Shown here in pieces: positions 1-10,881 of a DNA stretch of 64,000 nt. A program made the position numbers and the translations under genes. Source of the DNA: Rhizophagus clarus (Eukaryota > Glomeromycota > Glomeromycetes > Glomerales > Glomeraceae). The notes below the pieces were generated by a model, which ran no database searches, was not told where the DNA came from, and worked only from the letters and a program-made list of their open reading frames with translations. The DNA lies in contig BLAL01000081.1 of the NCBI GenBank assembly GCA_015698045.1, positions 188,501 to 252,500 on the forward strand. The letters are read 5' to 3'. Within the stretch, counting starts at the first letter, position 1. Each line of letters starts with the position of its first letter.

Positions 1-118
1 TTAAGAATTTGGGATTAGAATAATATCCAGTCAGACGATAATATATATCACGCAATATAATATTTTTTTCAATTCTCTGAGCCTCATCAGGATCTATCAC
101 AATTTGCGGTTGGCTCAT
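1..118 (-). CDS. Integrase N-terminal fragment of a neighbouring element (partial)
   Basis: A reading frame runs off the left edge and starts with an ATG at 118-116. It reads MSQPQIVIDPDEAQRIEKNI, then a segment containing YYRLTGYYSNPKF. From memory this resembles the start of integrase-type proteins common in Rhizophagus-like genomes, with a basic/tyrosine-rich N-terminal part before a DDE core. Only 39 residues are visible, so no catalytic residue can be seen. It lies outside the inverted terminus of the large element at 519 and reads outward, so it probably belongs to a second, related element. It is a fossil fragment; the family assignment is inference. Confidence 0.4.
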   Translation of the reverse strand, partial: MSQPQIVIDPDEAQRIEKNIILRDIYYRLTGYYSNPKFL

Positions 119-169
119 TCTTAAGATAGAGTTATTATAATGGTACTATAAATTAGGATGAAATACCAT

Positions 170-518
170 ACTTGATCCGATATATTTACAGCTTTTAGAT
201 ATAAATCAAAAGCTTCGTAATGAGCTTCAATATGAGATTTTTATTAATGAGAGTCACAAGAAAAAAATTTGTTCTCTTGTGAAGGAGCTTAAGCAATGTT
301 ATCAGACTATTTTATTATAGGATAATACTATCATAACTCATGAAAAAGAAATAGAGAAATTTAGATTAGAGATATCTGATTTGCGAAAATAGCTTAGGGT
401 TTTACAATATGACAAAAAAATCAAAGATGAGGTTAGATCTGTTCAAGATAGCCAAATCATAGAGCTTGAAAGTAAGGTTGAGCATCTTAAGGCAAGAATC
501 TGGATTCTCAATCGTCGG
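170..518 (+). pseudogene. Coiled-coil protein remnant beside the left inverted terminus
   Basis: The forward translation is rich in Lys, Glu, Leu and Ile with heptad character, for example LEISDLRK and QIIELESKVEHLKARI. This is typical of a long coiled coil. The stretch is similar in style, not clearly in sequence, to the coiled-coil protein at 12,242-12,811 inside the large element. The coding look continues right up to, and slightly into, the inverted terminus. It is best read as the tail of a gene from another copy of such an element. It is a broken fossil with no assignable function. Confidence 0.4.
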
Positions 519-1103
519 GGCTATTCTCTGGTAGCGGTGGCTGAAGCCCCCATATACATCCCCCCTTCGCGAGGATCTCATACCAGATCTCCTATCCAGT
601 TAGCCTCCCAGCACCTTTATGGCGCGTCTCTAACAATACCATAGATAAATACCATATCCATACCATACCACTCATCTATAACCATCTGTAACTATATCTG
701 TAACTAATAAATATAAACAAGATAAAACAAAGAATAAAGAAGAAATAAGGGGGAGGTTACAGAGTTACAGATGTTACAAATGATAAAAAAGAATAATCAG
801 ATCACCTTTTCCAGAAATAATTTTTATTTTGAGGGTATCTGATCTGTAACTTCTGTAACTGGTCATCTCATCTGTAACTACTCCCAGAAATAAACTTAAA
901 CGTCTCATCAAGCCCAATACAATATATGAAAAATACCATATCACCTAGTATGACTTTCTATATATACTCTTCATATGATTATCATACCATCCTCATACTA
1001 GTCCTCATATTAGATACCCCATACTATTGTCAATCTATTCATACCAAAAGTGGCTATACCTCCCAATAGCATACAAATATACCTGAAAAAATCGTAATTA
1101 AAC
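519..1103 (+). repeat. Left terminal inverted repeat of the Polinton-like element
   Basis: About 585 bp match the reverse complement of 17,132-17,720. By eye there are about 26 substitutions and one short indel, roughly 95% identity. Most differences are transitions. The repeat contains repeated GTTACAGAT/ATCTGTAAC words that form an internal GTAAC-rich palindromic pattern, possibly binding sites for an element protein. The outer limit is soft because the last 20 bases diverge. Confidence 0.9.
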
Positions 1104-1171
1104 ATATTCAATATATAGGTATCAAAAAAAAATAAATTAAACAAAACTTCTACTAAAGTATCTAACTAACA

Positions 1172-2410
1172 ATGAGTAACCAAGTAGTAATCTCGAAATT
1201 TGGTGAATCTAAAGAAGCATACAGTATTGATATACTAAAACAGCTTATCAGAGAGGCAAACAGTTTAGATGATATTTCAAAAGCAAAGCGATATATTTGC
1301 AGTTACTTCATTCTCTGTTCCAATCCACATAGTATATTAATGTGGCAACCTGATATTAAGAATTTTGAGCATATTCCCATGAAAAATATTAGTATGCTCA
1401 TTCGTCCTATAACTAAAACCTTCTTTAAGCAATCTAATTCTGAATAGCTTCTAACGAAGACAGAATTTAACATTACTAAATAGTTTATATATGATAATTT
1501 TTCAACATGTGTAGCAACTTGTGATCCTGCAAAGCAACGTATTTATAAAATTCAAGGTCAACTCTATCTTAATATTTTCCCAGGTTTCTTACACCAATTA
1601 CGTTCTTTAACAGACTTTTCAGCTAACATCCATCAGGCAATCAAAATCATATTTACTCATATTCGGGATGTCTGGTGTTCAGGAGATTGGAATGTAACTG
1701 AATATATTATCAAATGGTTTGCTGGTATGGCTACTGGTAGAAAAATGTATTCGATTCTTTATCTTAAATCCGGTCAAGGCTGGGGTAAAGGTATTATAAC
1801 TGATTTTATCCAGCGTTATGTTTTAGGTACTCAGCTAGTCTATAAAACAAGTGATCCTCAAACGATTTTGGGCAGTTTTAATAGGCAATTATTAGGTCAA
1901 GTACTTCTTTTGCTTGAAGAAATGCTAACAGAAAAAAGCCAATGGAATTCATTATATCGTGCTCTCAAAGATAAAGTTACTAGCGATACTATTGAAATCC
2001 ATGAAAAATATAAAACACCTACCCAATATAAAAACTTTATGTTTACTATCGTTCTTACTAATGAAAATGCTCTCAGAATTGAGAATGATAATAGACGAAC
2101 AGTTTTCCTAGATATCTCACCTGCTCGAAAAGGAGATTTGCAATATTTCAAACAGTTAGGTGATGCAATGAAATATCCAAGGGTGGGTGAGGCCTTCTAT
2201 GCTTACTTAAAGGTTATTGCTGATAAATATCCAGATTTTAATGGCAACCTACCTCCTATGACTGCATCTAAACAAGAGCATATCGTATCTACTCTTCCAC
2301 CGTTATTTCAATTTATAAAGGAGACGTATATAGCAGAAGCTGATTATACGACTACATGCTTACCAGTTCATATATTATATGCCACCTATACAAGCTACTG
2401 TGGAAATTGA
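1172..2410 (+). pseudogene. D5-like superfamily 3 helicase (primase-helicase) of the element, broken
   Basis: This region reads as the replication helicase of the element. The central part (from about 1,727) shows a Walker A motif in KSGQGWGKG, a Walker B-like acidic stretch in LLLLEEM, and the SF3 sensor-type motif LTNENALRIENDNRR. This is the arrangement of poxvirus D5-type helicases, which unwind DNA at virus-like replication origins. The upstream part (1,172-1,700) is compatible with the linker between primase and helicase, but no primase catalytic motif is obvious. It is the first gene inside the left terminus. Helicase identity is firm; primase activity is not shown. Confidence 0.75.
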
Positions 2411-2434
2411 AATATTACATCCTTATCTAAAGTT

Positions 2435-3550
2435 GTGGTTGCAAGAACATTATCAAGTGAGCTAAATATGACTAGCAACGTAGTTAAAATTAATGGAAAA
2501 TGTACTAGAGTTTACAACTTATCTAGAAAGACTTTATATGAGAAATATCTTAGTAATAACTGGATTCATGAAACCGATGAGATTGATATCGAGGAGATTG
2601 ATATTTCTAAAAAATTTGTATCTGATCCTAAAGCTCTCGATCAGTTCTTAGCACAAATTGGAATAGATATACCAAATAAGCAAAAGAAAAGTCCACCTCC
2701 AGTTCCTCCAAAACCATCACATCTAAAGGTAGAAGTATCATTAGACCAGGAAGAAGAAGCGACTTCTTCATTGATACCATCTGAGCCCACCGCTCCAGAA
2801 TCTGTTGAAAACCTAATAGATAACTTCATAACGGAACTAAATACTCTTATACTACCTTCGGCTAAGTCAGAGTAAGAACCAGAGGTAGAGCAAGAACCAG
2901 AGCAAGAACCAGAAATAGAGCCAAAACCATATGGAATACCTGGTCCTTCTATACCAGCTAAACCGTCTATATCACAAGAAGTATCAAAGCCAGTTCAAAA
3001 AATTGATTCAGATTTCATGCCCAAAATAAATATCGCCAAATATTAGGAATGGATAGATAGACATAAAGATGACTACATAAAGTCTTGGTACAAGAATTCT
3101 CGTGATGAAATGATAGCTAAGCTATATTCTACAGCCAAAGAATGCTGGGCTAAATATATAGACGAAGATGACCCCTATAACTGGGATATCCTCTTAGCCG
3201 AATTGAAAGAATTTGATAAGATTATAAGAAGAGATAACCTATATCTCGTCAAATTTGGTGATGCCATAGATAAAATAAAAGAATGGCTTAAATACAATGA
3301 TAATGTGAATAGAAGCATAAAATGCATAGAACTTGCTGACTATCTAAGAAGATACAATGGGAATAAGAAAACCATATTTGTAGAACCTCCTTCTGGCTAT
3401 AAAGTTGCAAAATTACAACCACAGATAATAGAATGCCATAGCCAAATAAATGAACGTAAATGTATGGAGGCCAATGGTGAGAAATACGAATCAGATTATA
3501 ATGATGGCTTATCTGATGATGGCTTATTTGGTGAAATTGATCAATTATAA
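2435..3550 (+). pseudogene. Helicase C-terminal and proline/glutamate-rich linker region of the element
   Basis: The first part (2,435-2,600) contains LSRKTLYEKYLSNNW and resembles the winged-helix tail that follows D5-type helicases. A low-complexity Pro/Glu/Ser stretch follows (about 2,690-2,990), with repeated EPE-type tripeptides. A lysine/tyrosine-rich globular segment of about 145 residues follows (3,110-3,550) and ends in an acidic tail with a repeated SDDGLF-like word. No family was recognised for the last segment. All parts lie on the same strand as the helicase with short spacing, so they probably belonged to the same or an adjacent gene. It is a broken fossil. Confidence 0.45.
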
Positions 3551-3625
3551 GGGCTAGTTATTTTATTTTTTCAAATACAGTTACGAAAAATTAGTAATTA
3601 AATAAATACCATATATTTCAAAAAA

Positions 3626-4492
3626 ATGTTTTCAAGACTAGTTCGTCATTTACCAAATAGGCCAGATATCATAGAAGTTAAGTTTAGTGGCCGACAGTTC
3701 TCTAGAGAAAGAATTGCAAATCTTGATCAAAAACTTAAAGCCCGATATCCAGGCAAATAGTTTCAAATCCTACTTCCTTAGAAAACTGGAAGCCAGGTTG
3801 CTGGACTACTAATGAAGATGACGCAAATCTTTTCTCCTTACTTGACCACTACGATGAGAGCCAAATGCCTGATAATATAGGTGATCCAGAGCGATTTGAT
3901 AACTTTATCATTTATATGAGGGATTTACCAGCGGTATCAGGTGGATGTGGTGATACAAATGATTGCCTTTATCAGTGCTTAAAAATGGCTTATGGCTCTT
4001 ATTCGAATATGCCTCAAAGTATTGAAAAGCCTGAGTACATTAAAGATTATATAAATTTGGCACGAGATGATCCTATTCCAATTGCCTTGTATTGAAAAAA
4101 TAGAATGATTAGCTCGAAGTATCGCTATTAATGTAGTAGGTGATCATACTTATATTTCTAAGAGTCCAGCACAAAGAAGAATAACCCTTACTCTCACTAA
4201 TGGACACTATTCTCTCGTACTCAATCTGGATAGAAAACATCCCAGCTTTGAATGTAAAAGGCCAAAAAAACTTATAACTTATCAGGAGAATGAATTAAAT
4301 GATATAGTTCACATATATAATGGAAAGGCAATTAAGTCTATTACCGTCCAGCAATTTCAAAAACTTAAGTTTAGCAAAAACTACTCTTTCGTTCCAGCTA
4401 AACGTCAAGAATCATTGGAAAAGGCATATATCAGAATTAATGCTGAACGAGATGCATTTTTACTGGAGACGAAAAAGCTGGACCTTCCAATT
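3626..4492 (+). pseudogene. DNA polymerase B region, N-terminal part, possible OTU-like domain
   Basis: This coding-like region lies directly upstream of the nested hAT, and the polymerase motifs lie directly downstream, so both probably come from one long gene. A segment near 3,940-3,990 reads GGCGDTNDCLYQCLKMAYG. Further on (about 4,195-4,225) there is NGHYSLVLN. A Cys followed at distance by Asn-Gly-His is suggestive of OTU-type cysteine protease folds, which are fused to polymerases or helicases in some virus-like elements. The protease reading is inference from two short motifs. It is a broken fossil. Confidence 0.5.
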
Positions 4493-4500
4493 GATATATC
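4493..4500 (+). repeat. Target-site duplication GATATATC, left copy (hAT-1)
   Basis: The eight bases GATATATC directly precede the hAT terminus TAGTGTTTCGATCCG and recur directly after the other terminus at 8,043-8,050. Eight bases is the duplication length of hAT insertions. Confidence 0.95.
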
Positions 4501-4699
4501 TAGTGTTTCGATCCGGATAGAAACCGTTATCCGGATAAATTAAAAAAATTATCTGGTTTTTATCCGGATAATCCGATTCAGATAAAAATCTGGATATATC
4601 CGGATAGAAACTGAAATCCGGATAAAAATAATACAATTTTTTTTTTGTAAATCAAGAAATTTATAGCATATATTAGATTTAATTCATAGCATAGATTTA

Positions 4700-5095
4700 A
4701 TTAAATTTGTGGCATTTTGATTAATTTTGTGGCTTAAATGTGTGGCTTTATTAATTAGTTTCATGGCACCTATTTAAATAATTTCGTAAAATTTATTTAA
4801 TTAATTTTGTGGCTTAAATTTATGGCTTTATTTAATTATTTTTGTGGCATTTGTTTAATTAATTTCGTAGTGTTTATTAGTTTAATATCATAGTATTTTC
4901 TTAATTAATTTTGTAATTAACTTCATTTATGTCTTTGTTTAATTATTTTCGTGGAATTTGTTTAATTATTTTTGTGGAATTTGTTTAATTATTTTTGTGG
5001 AATTTGTTTAATTATTTTCATGGAATTTGTTTAATTATTTTTGTGGAATTTGTTTAATTATTTTCGTGGAATTTGTTTAATTAATTTCGTATTAT
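4700..5095 (+). repeat. Tandem 23-bp repeat inside hAT-1
   Basis: The unit is TTTAATTATTTTTGTGGAAT followed by TTG. About seven close copies run from 4,938 to 5,090, and more diverged copies with TGTGGCTT/TGTGGCAT variants run back to about 4,700. It lies between the left subterminal motifs and the transposase start, and so occupies the likely promoter or 5' leader. Confidence 0.85.
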
Positions 5096-5353
5096 TAATT
5101 TCATGGAATTTATTAAATTTGTAGCAATAAAATTTTGTAAAATTTTACAATATTAATCAGGTAAATTTATTATTTAGACCTATTGATTTATAACAATTAT
5201 TATTTGTTTATTAAAACTTTTACAAATAAAATCACAGTTAATTCAGTTCTAAGTCATAATAAAAATTAATAAATACTGTACATTCCCTTGTTGAATTTTT
5301 CATAATTTCAATTAAAGTTTATTTTATTGAAAACTAAAATAATTCACAAAATT

Positions 5354-7675
5354 ATGGAAAATAACAATGATCAAGATTACATTATTACCTTAAGTGAAAA
5401 TGAAGGTTCTAGTGATGAAATTGTTGAAATTACTCCAACACCACTAGCAAAGAAAAAAAGAGGACGTCCTGCAAAATTATCTAAAGCCCTTGGAAAACAA
5501 AAAATGATAAATACTACACTAGAATCAACAGATCGAGCACCAAATGATTCAAATCCCTTTAAACAAACTGCTGCAATAATTAAACCACAAACAAAAGTAA
5601 GTTGGGTATGGGATTATTTTATTAGAAAACAAAATGATAAAGAAGAAATACGTGCATATTGTCAGTTTTTATTAAATGATGGAGAAAAATGCTCAAAAAA
5701 TTACAAATATGATGGGTCTACAGGAAATCTCAGTTACCATCTTGTTAAACATGGAATTATATCACCTCTAAAAAGTGGCATTATATCACCAATGCATACT
5801 CAATCTGCATCCAATAAAAATGGACAAAAAGAAAAAGAATTATCAACACTACGGTGGATTTTACTTACAACTCAACCATTATCAACCATAACTCAAAAGG
5901 CATATATTGAGCATATGTATATTATAGATCCACAATTTACAGTTCCTGGAGAAAAAAAATTAAAAATGATGATTGCTCGCAGTTATGGGTATAATAAAGA
6001 AAAATTGAAACTGCTTTTAAAAACTGCTCAATCAATATCTTTAACTACTGATTTGTGGTCTTCTCGTTCAAAACATGGATATTTAGGCTTAACAGCAACT
6101 TGGATCAATAAAAATTTTGAAATAATGGATGTTTTGCTTGTAATATCCTATTTTCCAACACCACATACTGCAAAAGCAATTACTGAAGGTATTAAAAATG
6201 CTATGCAAAAGTGGGAAATTGAAAATCTTGTTGTATCAATAATAACAGACAATAGAGTAAATGTAGTAGCTGCTATTCGAGATTTAACACCAATTAAAAG
6301 ACTCTCATGTGCTGCTCATACTTTGCAGCTGGCAATTAGTAAAGGATTAAAAGTTGTAGAAAATTTAGTATCACGTACAAAACAACTAATAAATTTTTTT
6401 TTTACTCAAAAACAAATTGAACGATTGATTAAAGTGCAAAAAGAGATTGGTTATGAAGAACCATTACATTTAATACAAGATATATCTACTAGGTAAATAT
6501 TTTAATTCAATTTAATTATTTAATAAATTTTATCCTAATTTATATAATTATTGTTGATTAATTACTTAAGGTGGAACTCTTCATATTTGGCATGGGATCG
6601 GCTGATTTTTCTTCAATATGCTGTGCTTCAACTTAGTGTAAACTTGTCTTATTCTCTTATATCTGAAGAAAAAACTGATGGAATTAGATTAAAAAAAATT
6701 ATGATAAAAGATAATGAATGGGAGTTATTAGATGAATTATGTAACATTTTGGCACCATTTGAGAAAGCTACACAAGATTTTTCTGGAAATACTTATGTTA
6801 CATTAAGTCAAATGTTTCCTATTATTACAGATCTCACAAATTCTTTAAAACCATCTGATAATTCATATGAAGTATTAGAAGATTCTGATGATAATACTAT
6901 TAATTCTGATATAGTAGAAGAAGAAAGTTCACAAATTGAAGTAGATTATAGTAATATTTCAGAAGTATTAAAAAATGTAAAAAATAAAATTTATTTAGGT
7001 TTGAAACATTATTGGGCAATGCCAGATGAGTTTGGCATTATGGCAGCACTTTTGGATCCAAGGTATAAAGATCTTAATTTTATAACTGATGAAGAAACAA
7101 AAGTAAAAATTCATTCAAGTTTACAAATACAATATGATCAATTAAAGAGAGAAATGCAGCAACAAACTAGTACTCCACCATCACCCACAATTTCAACAAT
7201 TTCAACTACCTCAACAAGTTCAACTCCTAGCATGAGATCTTTACATGAGCATCAAGAAAGATGTCAACAAAAAGTAAAAAAAGTGTTTCAAACAAAAGAA
7301 AGTTCTACTTCATCATCAGCAATAGCTGATGAAATTACTACTTATTTTCTTTTACCAGTTGCTAGGGAAAATAAAAACCCATTAGATTGGTGGAAATCAA
7401 AACAGGAAATTTTTCCAGTTCTTTCTATTATTGCACGAAAATATTTAGGAATTCCTGCTACTTCTGTAGCTTCTGAATGACTTTTCTCAGATGCAGGAAA
7501 TCACATTACAGCAAAAAGAAGCTTATTGGATCCTGCTTTATTAGGTAAAATGGTATTTTTAAAACGTAACATGAAAACTATGGATCATATTAATATATTT
7601 CCACCAGATTTGGATGTGGAAAATAATGATTATGTGGAAGATGAACACGAATTGGAAGAATTATTAGATGAATGA
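5354..7675 (+). CDS. hAT transposase, two exons, one premature stop
   Basis: The protein would cut and paste hAT-1. The first in-frame ATG is at 5,354. Exon 1 (to 6,492) has a BED zinc finger (Cys-x-Cys region around AYCQFLLNDGEKC, then HLVKH). The RNase H-like core follows, with the first catalytic Asp in TTDLWSSR, the second in IITDNRVN, and the C-x-x-H insertion motif CAAHTLQL. A clean 78-bp intron (6,493-6,570, GTAAAT...TTAAG) rejoins in frame at the WNSSYLAW block. Exon 2 ends with the hAT dimerisation block (YLGIPATSVASE, then LFSDAGN). A TGA at 7,478-7,480 replaces the Arg codon expected in the SERLF motif, consistent with CGA to TGA deamination. It removes the last 64 residues. Otherwise the frame is open, so it was recently active. 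Confidence 0.9.
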
Positions 7676-8042
7676 TATTACATTTTTCATTATTTTTTTT
7701 ATTAAATGTATTGAATTTTATTCTATTAAATATTTTTTATTAAATGTATTGAATTTTATTTTATTAAATAAAGAATTTTATTATAAGAATATTTACACGT
7801 TTTTAATTATTAAATTATTCTATCATATACTTTGAAATAAAAATGAAATTAAAAGAACTATTATTTAAGATATTTAATATTAAAAAATTTTTTTTTTTAT
7901 ATTTTTTATCCGAATACCAGATCTGACCTGGATATTTTTATCTGGATAATTATCTGGATAAAAACTGCGTTTATCCAGATATCTGAAAAAAATAAATTAT
8001 TCGGGTCCAACCGGTTGGACCCAGTCACGGATCGAAACACTA

Positions 8043-8050
8043 GATATATC
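8043..8050 (+). repeat. Target-site duplication GATATATC, right copy (hAT-1)
   Basis: It is identical to 4,493-4,500 and lies directly after the right hAT terminus. Confidence 0.95.
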
Positions 8051-9001
8051 ATTACTTGATTGAGACATAAAGAAAACAGCTCTTTGGCTATTCGAAAAAT
8101 TAAGTGTAGGTATTCCTGCTAATAAACCTCTTGACGCACTTGAGGCACAATGGATAAGTAAAGCAATGATGGGAGGAATTATCTGGGCACAAAATAACTG
8201 GAAAGGATATGGAAGAAGTTACGATAAACAAGTCTTTATCCTAATATTCAGCAGTCAGCTTTCAACTTTCCTATCAGTAAAGGTAAGTTTCAGATTTTAA
8301 AAGACTTTACTAATCATCGAGGATATAGTCATTTTGGAATATTTCGTGCAAGTATTAAAAAGAAAGATACCCCATTATTTTGATATAATTACCATAATAT
8401 ATATACTCATATTGATCTTATACGTGCCAAAGCTCTTGGCCTTCAAATTACATTAATTCAAGATAGAGCCTCTAATGCTCTTATTTATGAAAAAGAAACT
8501 CGAATTCAGGGTAGTGTAATCTTTGGAGAGTATATAGATTTTCTCTTTAAAATTAAGAATCAGGGTAGTATAGCTAAAAGAATTCTTAATACACTATGGG
8601 GTGCACTTTGCCAAAGAAAGAAAACATACAAGACTCTTACAACATCGAGTAAGTCTTTTGACTTTCCAGATGGTGAGGTATTAGACTCAATTGTACCAAT
8701 AGGAGAAGAGCAGTGGAGATTCCAATTTACGAATCCAAGTAATCCCTTCAAAGGTGAATACCCGAGAATTGCTCCATTCCTTTTAGCACATGGTTGAAAG
8801 ATTATTTCTGAAACAGTACAACCCTATATAGATAAAGTTAGACGTATTCATACTGATGGATTCATTCTAGAAGAAGACGTTAACAATTCTCCTCTTTATA
8901 GCTGCTCTAAAGATGCATTTAAGACTCCAAAGACTCTTAAATTCGAAAGAGAAAGAGAGTGTCATGTAAAAAATGCTAACCAAGTGGTATGGACTATATA
9001 A
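8051..9001 (+). pseudogene. DNA polymerase B region, catalytic part, of the element
   Basis: This is the polymerase core of a family B, protein-primed-type enzyme. Recognisable pieces in order are a motif A-like SLYPNIQQSAFNFPIS near 8,235-8,280, a motif B-like AKRILNTLWGALCQRK at about 8,575-8,622, and a motif C-like RRIHTDGFILEED near 8,845-8,880. In this family motif A and motif C Asp residues bind the catalytic metals. The region directly follows the right duplication of hAT-1, so the transposon split the gene. Length and order fit the C-terminal half of Polinton polymerases. It is a broken fossil. Confidence 0.8.
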
Positions 9002-9046
9002 TTAAATATTTTTTTCCTTAGATGTAGTAATAAAAAAACGAAACAC

Positions 9047-9460
9047 GACTTATTCCCATTTATAAACAAACATCCTAGTTTTATCAAGCATGAAACGTAT
9101 TTGGCTGATATTATAGAAGCTTTAAAGAATATTATATTGGCAGGTTTACGAGATGGATACAGTAAAGAAAGTTATCTTATAAAGAATCACGTAAACTATA
9201 TTAAGAAAATAGAATCTGCCAATAATCCAGAAGGTTATATTCATTATACAGCTAAGAAATTATTGCCAAATAAAGAATCGCATGCTGAGAAGGTTGCCAT
9301 GATTCGAGCAAAATATTCACATAATCCAGATCTTGCTTTTAAAATTATAAAGGTCTATGATTTATATAATCGTATTCCTAAGGAAGTACCACCTAGACGT
9401 AAACTTAATGAAAATGAAGCTGAAGATATATTAGCTGAACTTCTTAGCAATAAGCCATAA
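9047..9460 (+). pseudogene. Small basic helical protein of the element, unknown
   Basis: An open stretch encodes about 130 residues, mostly helical and Lys/Ala/Ile-rich (ADIIEALKNIILAG; YTAKKLLPNKESHAEKVAMI; NENEAEDILAELLSNK). No family was recognised and there is no obvious catalytic or metal motif. It follows the polymerase by about 50 bp on the same strand. An ATG at 9,090 is in another frame, so the true start is unclear. Two imperfect copies of a GATGAYGAAGTAAYTTTGTCA word follow it (9,490-9,570). Confidence 0.4.
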
Positions 9461-9634
9461 ATTTATTATTAAAAATTTGCATAAAGACTGATGACGAAGT
9501 AACTTTGTCACTAGGCAATTTTCATTTTTTTGTACAAAGGCTGATGATGAAGTAATTTTGTCATTAGGTAATATTTATTTTTTAGAAAAAATCATAATTG
9601 AACATAGCTTATACTAATGTATTAATAAAAAAAG

Positions 9635-10258
9635 ATGAGTGCTAATAGATATACTATTAATCCATTGACTGGTAGAACAATTCGTGTTGGCGGTTCAACA
9701 TTCAATCAGCTAGTTATAGAAGCATATGATTATCTTGATAACGGATTGGTTCAAAGAGCAACTGTACCTTCACTTACAGAAGCAAGGCAAAGTTATCTCA
9801 ATATAGAAACTGGACGTATGGTTCAATATGGGACTAGAACGTATTTTTATTTAATTCAAAGGGCTTATGAAATAATAGAAGATTATTATCTTGTTCCTCC
9901 AAGATTTGTAGAAATTGTGCAATCCTATCCTTCTCTATTATATTTACATGGTACTCAAAGAAGACTTGAATATATTGATGTTGCACTTAGAAGAGTTAAC
10001 TTTTATGCTGAACGGAATCGGCTTAATCCAGACTATAGGCAAAGGGTTGAAGAAACACGCCAATTTATTGAAAGAAGATAAAGAGAAACACACCAATTTG
10101 TTGAAAGAAGACAAAAAGAAACACAACAAGAGGAACAATTAAAAAGGTTTGCTGAACTTAACATTGCCTTATGTAAAGAGTGCCAAATGCCTGTAAATCT
10201 TAATAAGTTACCTGAAAGCGGTCTTTGTGAAGACTGCAGTAAAGAAGAAATATAAAAA
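9635..10258 (+). pseudogene. NPxTGR-motif (2-cysteine-adaptor-like) protein with zinc-ribbon tail region
   Basis: The segment from 9,635 holds two tandem copies of one small module, NPLTGRTIRVGGSTFNQLV (residues about 9-27) and NIETGRMVQYGTRTYFYLI (about 51-69). NPxTGR-x-I-x-x-GG-x-T/V-Y/F-x-x-L is the motif of a short domain widespread in large DNA viruses and their relatives, often called the 2-cysteine adaptor. An arginine/glutamate-rich helix follows. A Cys-x2-Cys...Cys-x2-Cys pair (CKEC and CEDC) near 10,180-10,240 suggests a small zinc ribbon. It is probably a structural or adaptor protein. It is a fossil. Confidence 0.6.
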
Positions 10259-10308
10259 ACAGGTAATTAAATTATTTTATTTTTTATATAGAAAATTTCA
10301 AATAAAAG

Positions 10309-10881
10309 ATGGTTGAGCAAATTAGAAAATACTGCCCAGTTTGTGGACTTGCATTGGCCAAGCCAAGAAGAGGCTTATCTACTATCGAATTTTGACGTAC
10401 AGTGCATGGATGTGGTGATATAGATAGCTTACATGAAAGTATATATAAGCTAATCAAAATATTTAGATATGTTTCACAAGATGATGAACTTGCTTTTACC
10501 TTTACTCGAGACTATGAGTATCAGTTGGAATTTTATGATTTCTCTGTACCAGAAGAATTTGAATCGATTAAGATTTGGCTACTCAAACAGATTAATGGGC
10601 TGGATAGAGATGTAGGGGAAAAAGCTTTATATCGATTATTATTTGATTTATATGCAGAAGAAGGGATAAATGAACCCTTTGCCGTATTTTATGATATATA
10701 TTGTGATAAAGTGAATAATCCATTAAGCAAAAACTTTGTTTCTCATGCATTGAGAGCCCTTGGCCTAGTAACGAAAATGTCAAGAATAGTAGTAGATGGC
10801 AGGGAAAAAAGTATTATATCTATAAATGTGTCTAGAGAAGAGTTGCTTGAGCTTTTTAGAAAGAATGGAATAGACTATTGA
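10309..10881 (+). pseudogene. Zinc-ribbon/winged-helix-like protein of the element, unknown
   Basis: It opens with MVEQIRKYCPVCGLALAK, half of a zinc ribbon. About 160 residues follow, ending in a region shaped like a winged helix (LSKNFVSHALRALGLVTKM, then a beta-type IVVDGREKSIISINVS). The tail resembles the DNA-binding C-termini of D5-type helicases, but no family was established. Its 3' end overlaps the 3' end of the oppositely oriented ATPase region by a few bases, a convergent arrangement. It is a fossil. Confidence 0.45.

Larger units (their letters stand above)
4501..8042 (+). mobile_element. hAT DNA transposon (hAT-1) inserted in the polymerase gene
   Basis: This 3,542-bp element begins TAGTGTTTCGATCCG and ends with its exact reverse complement, giving a 15-bp perfect terminal inverted repeat. 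It is flanked by a perfect 8-bp duplication. Subterminal zones (4,510-4,630 and 7,905-7,990) are full of ATCCGGAT/ATCTGGAT words, the usual hAT transposase-binding clusters. One transposase gene (5,354-7,675) fills the middle. The perfect duplication and near-complete gene show that it landed after the Polinton-like element and fairly recently. Confidence 0.95.

Noticed and set aside
1897-2151. Minus-strand frame over the helicase
   Set aside because: It is a shadow of the SF3 helicase coding strand, with no motif of its own.
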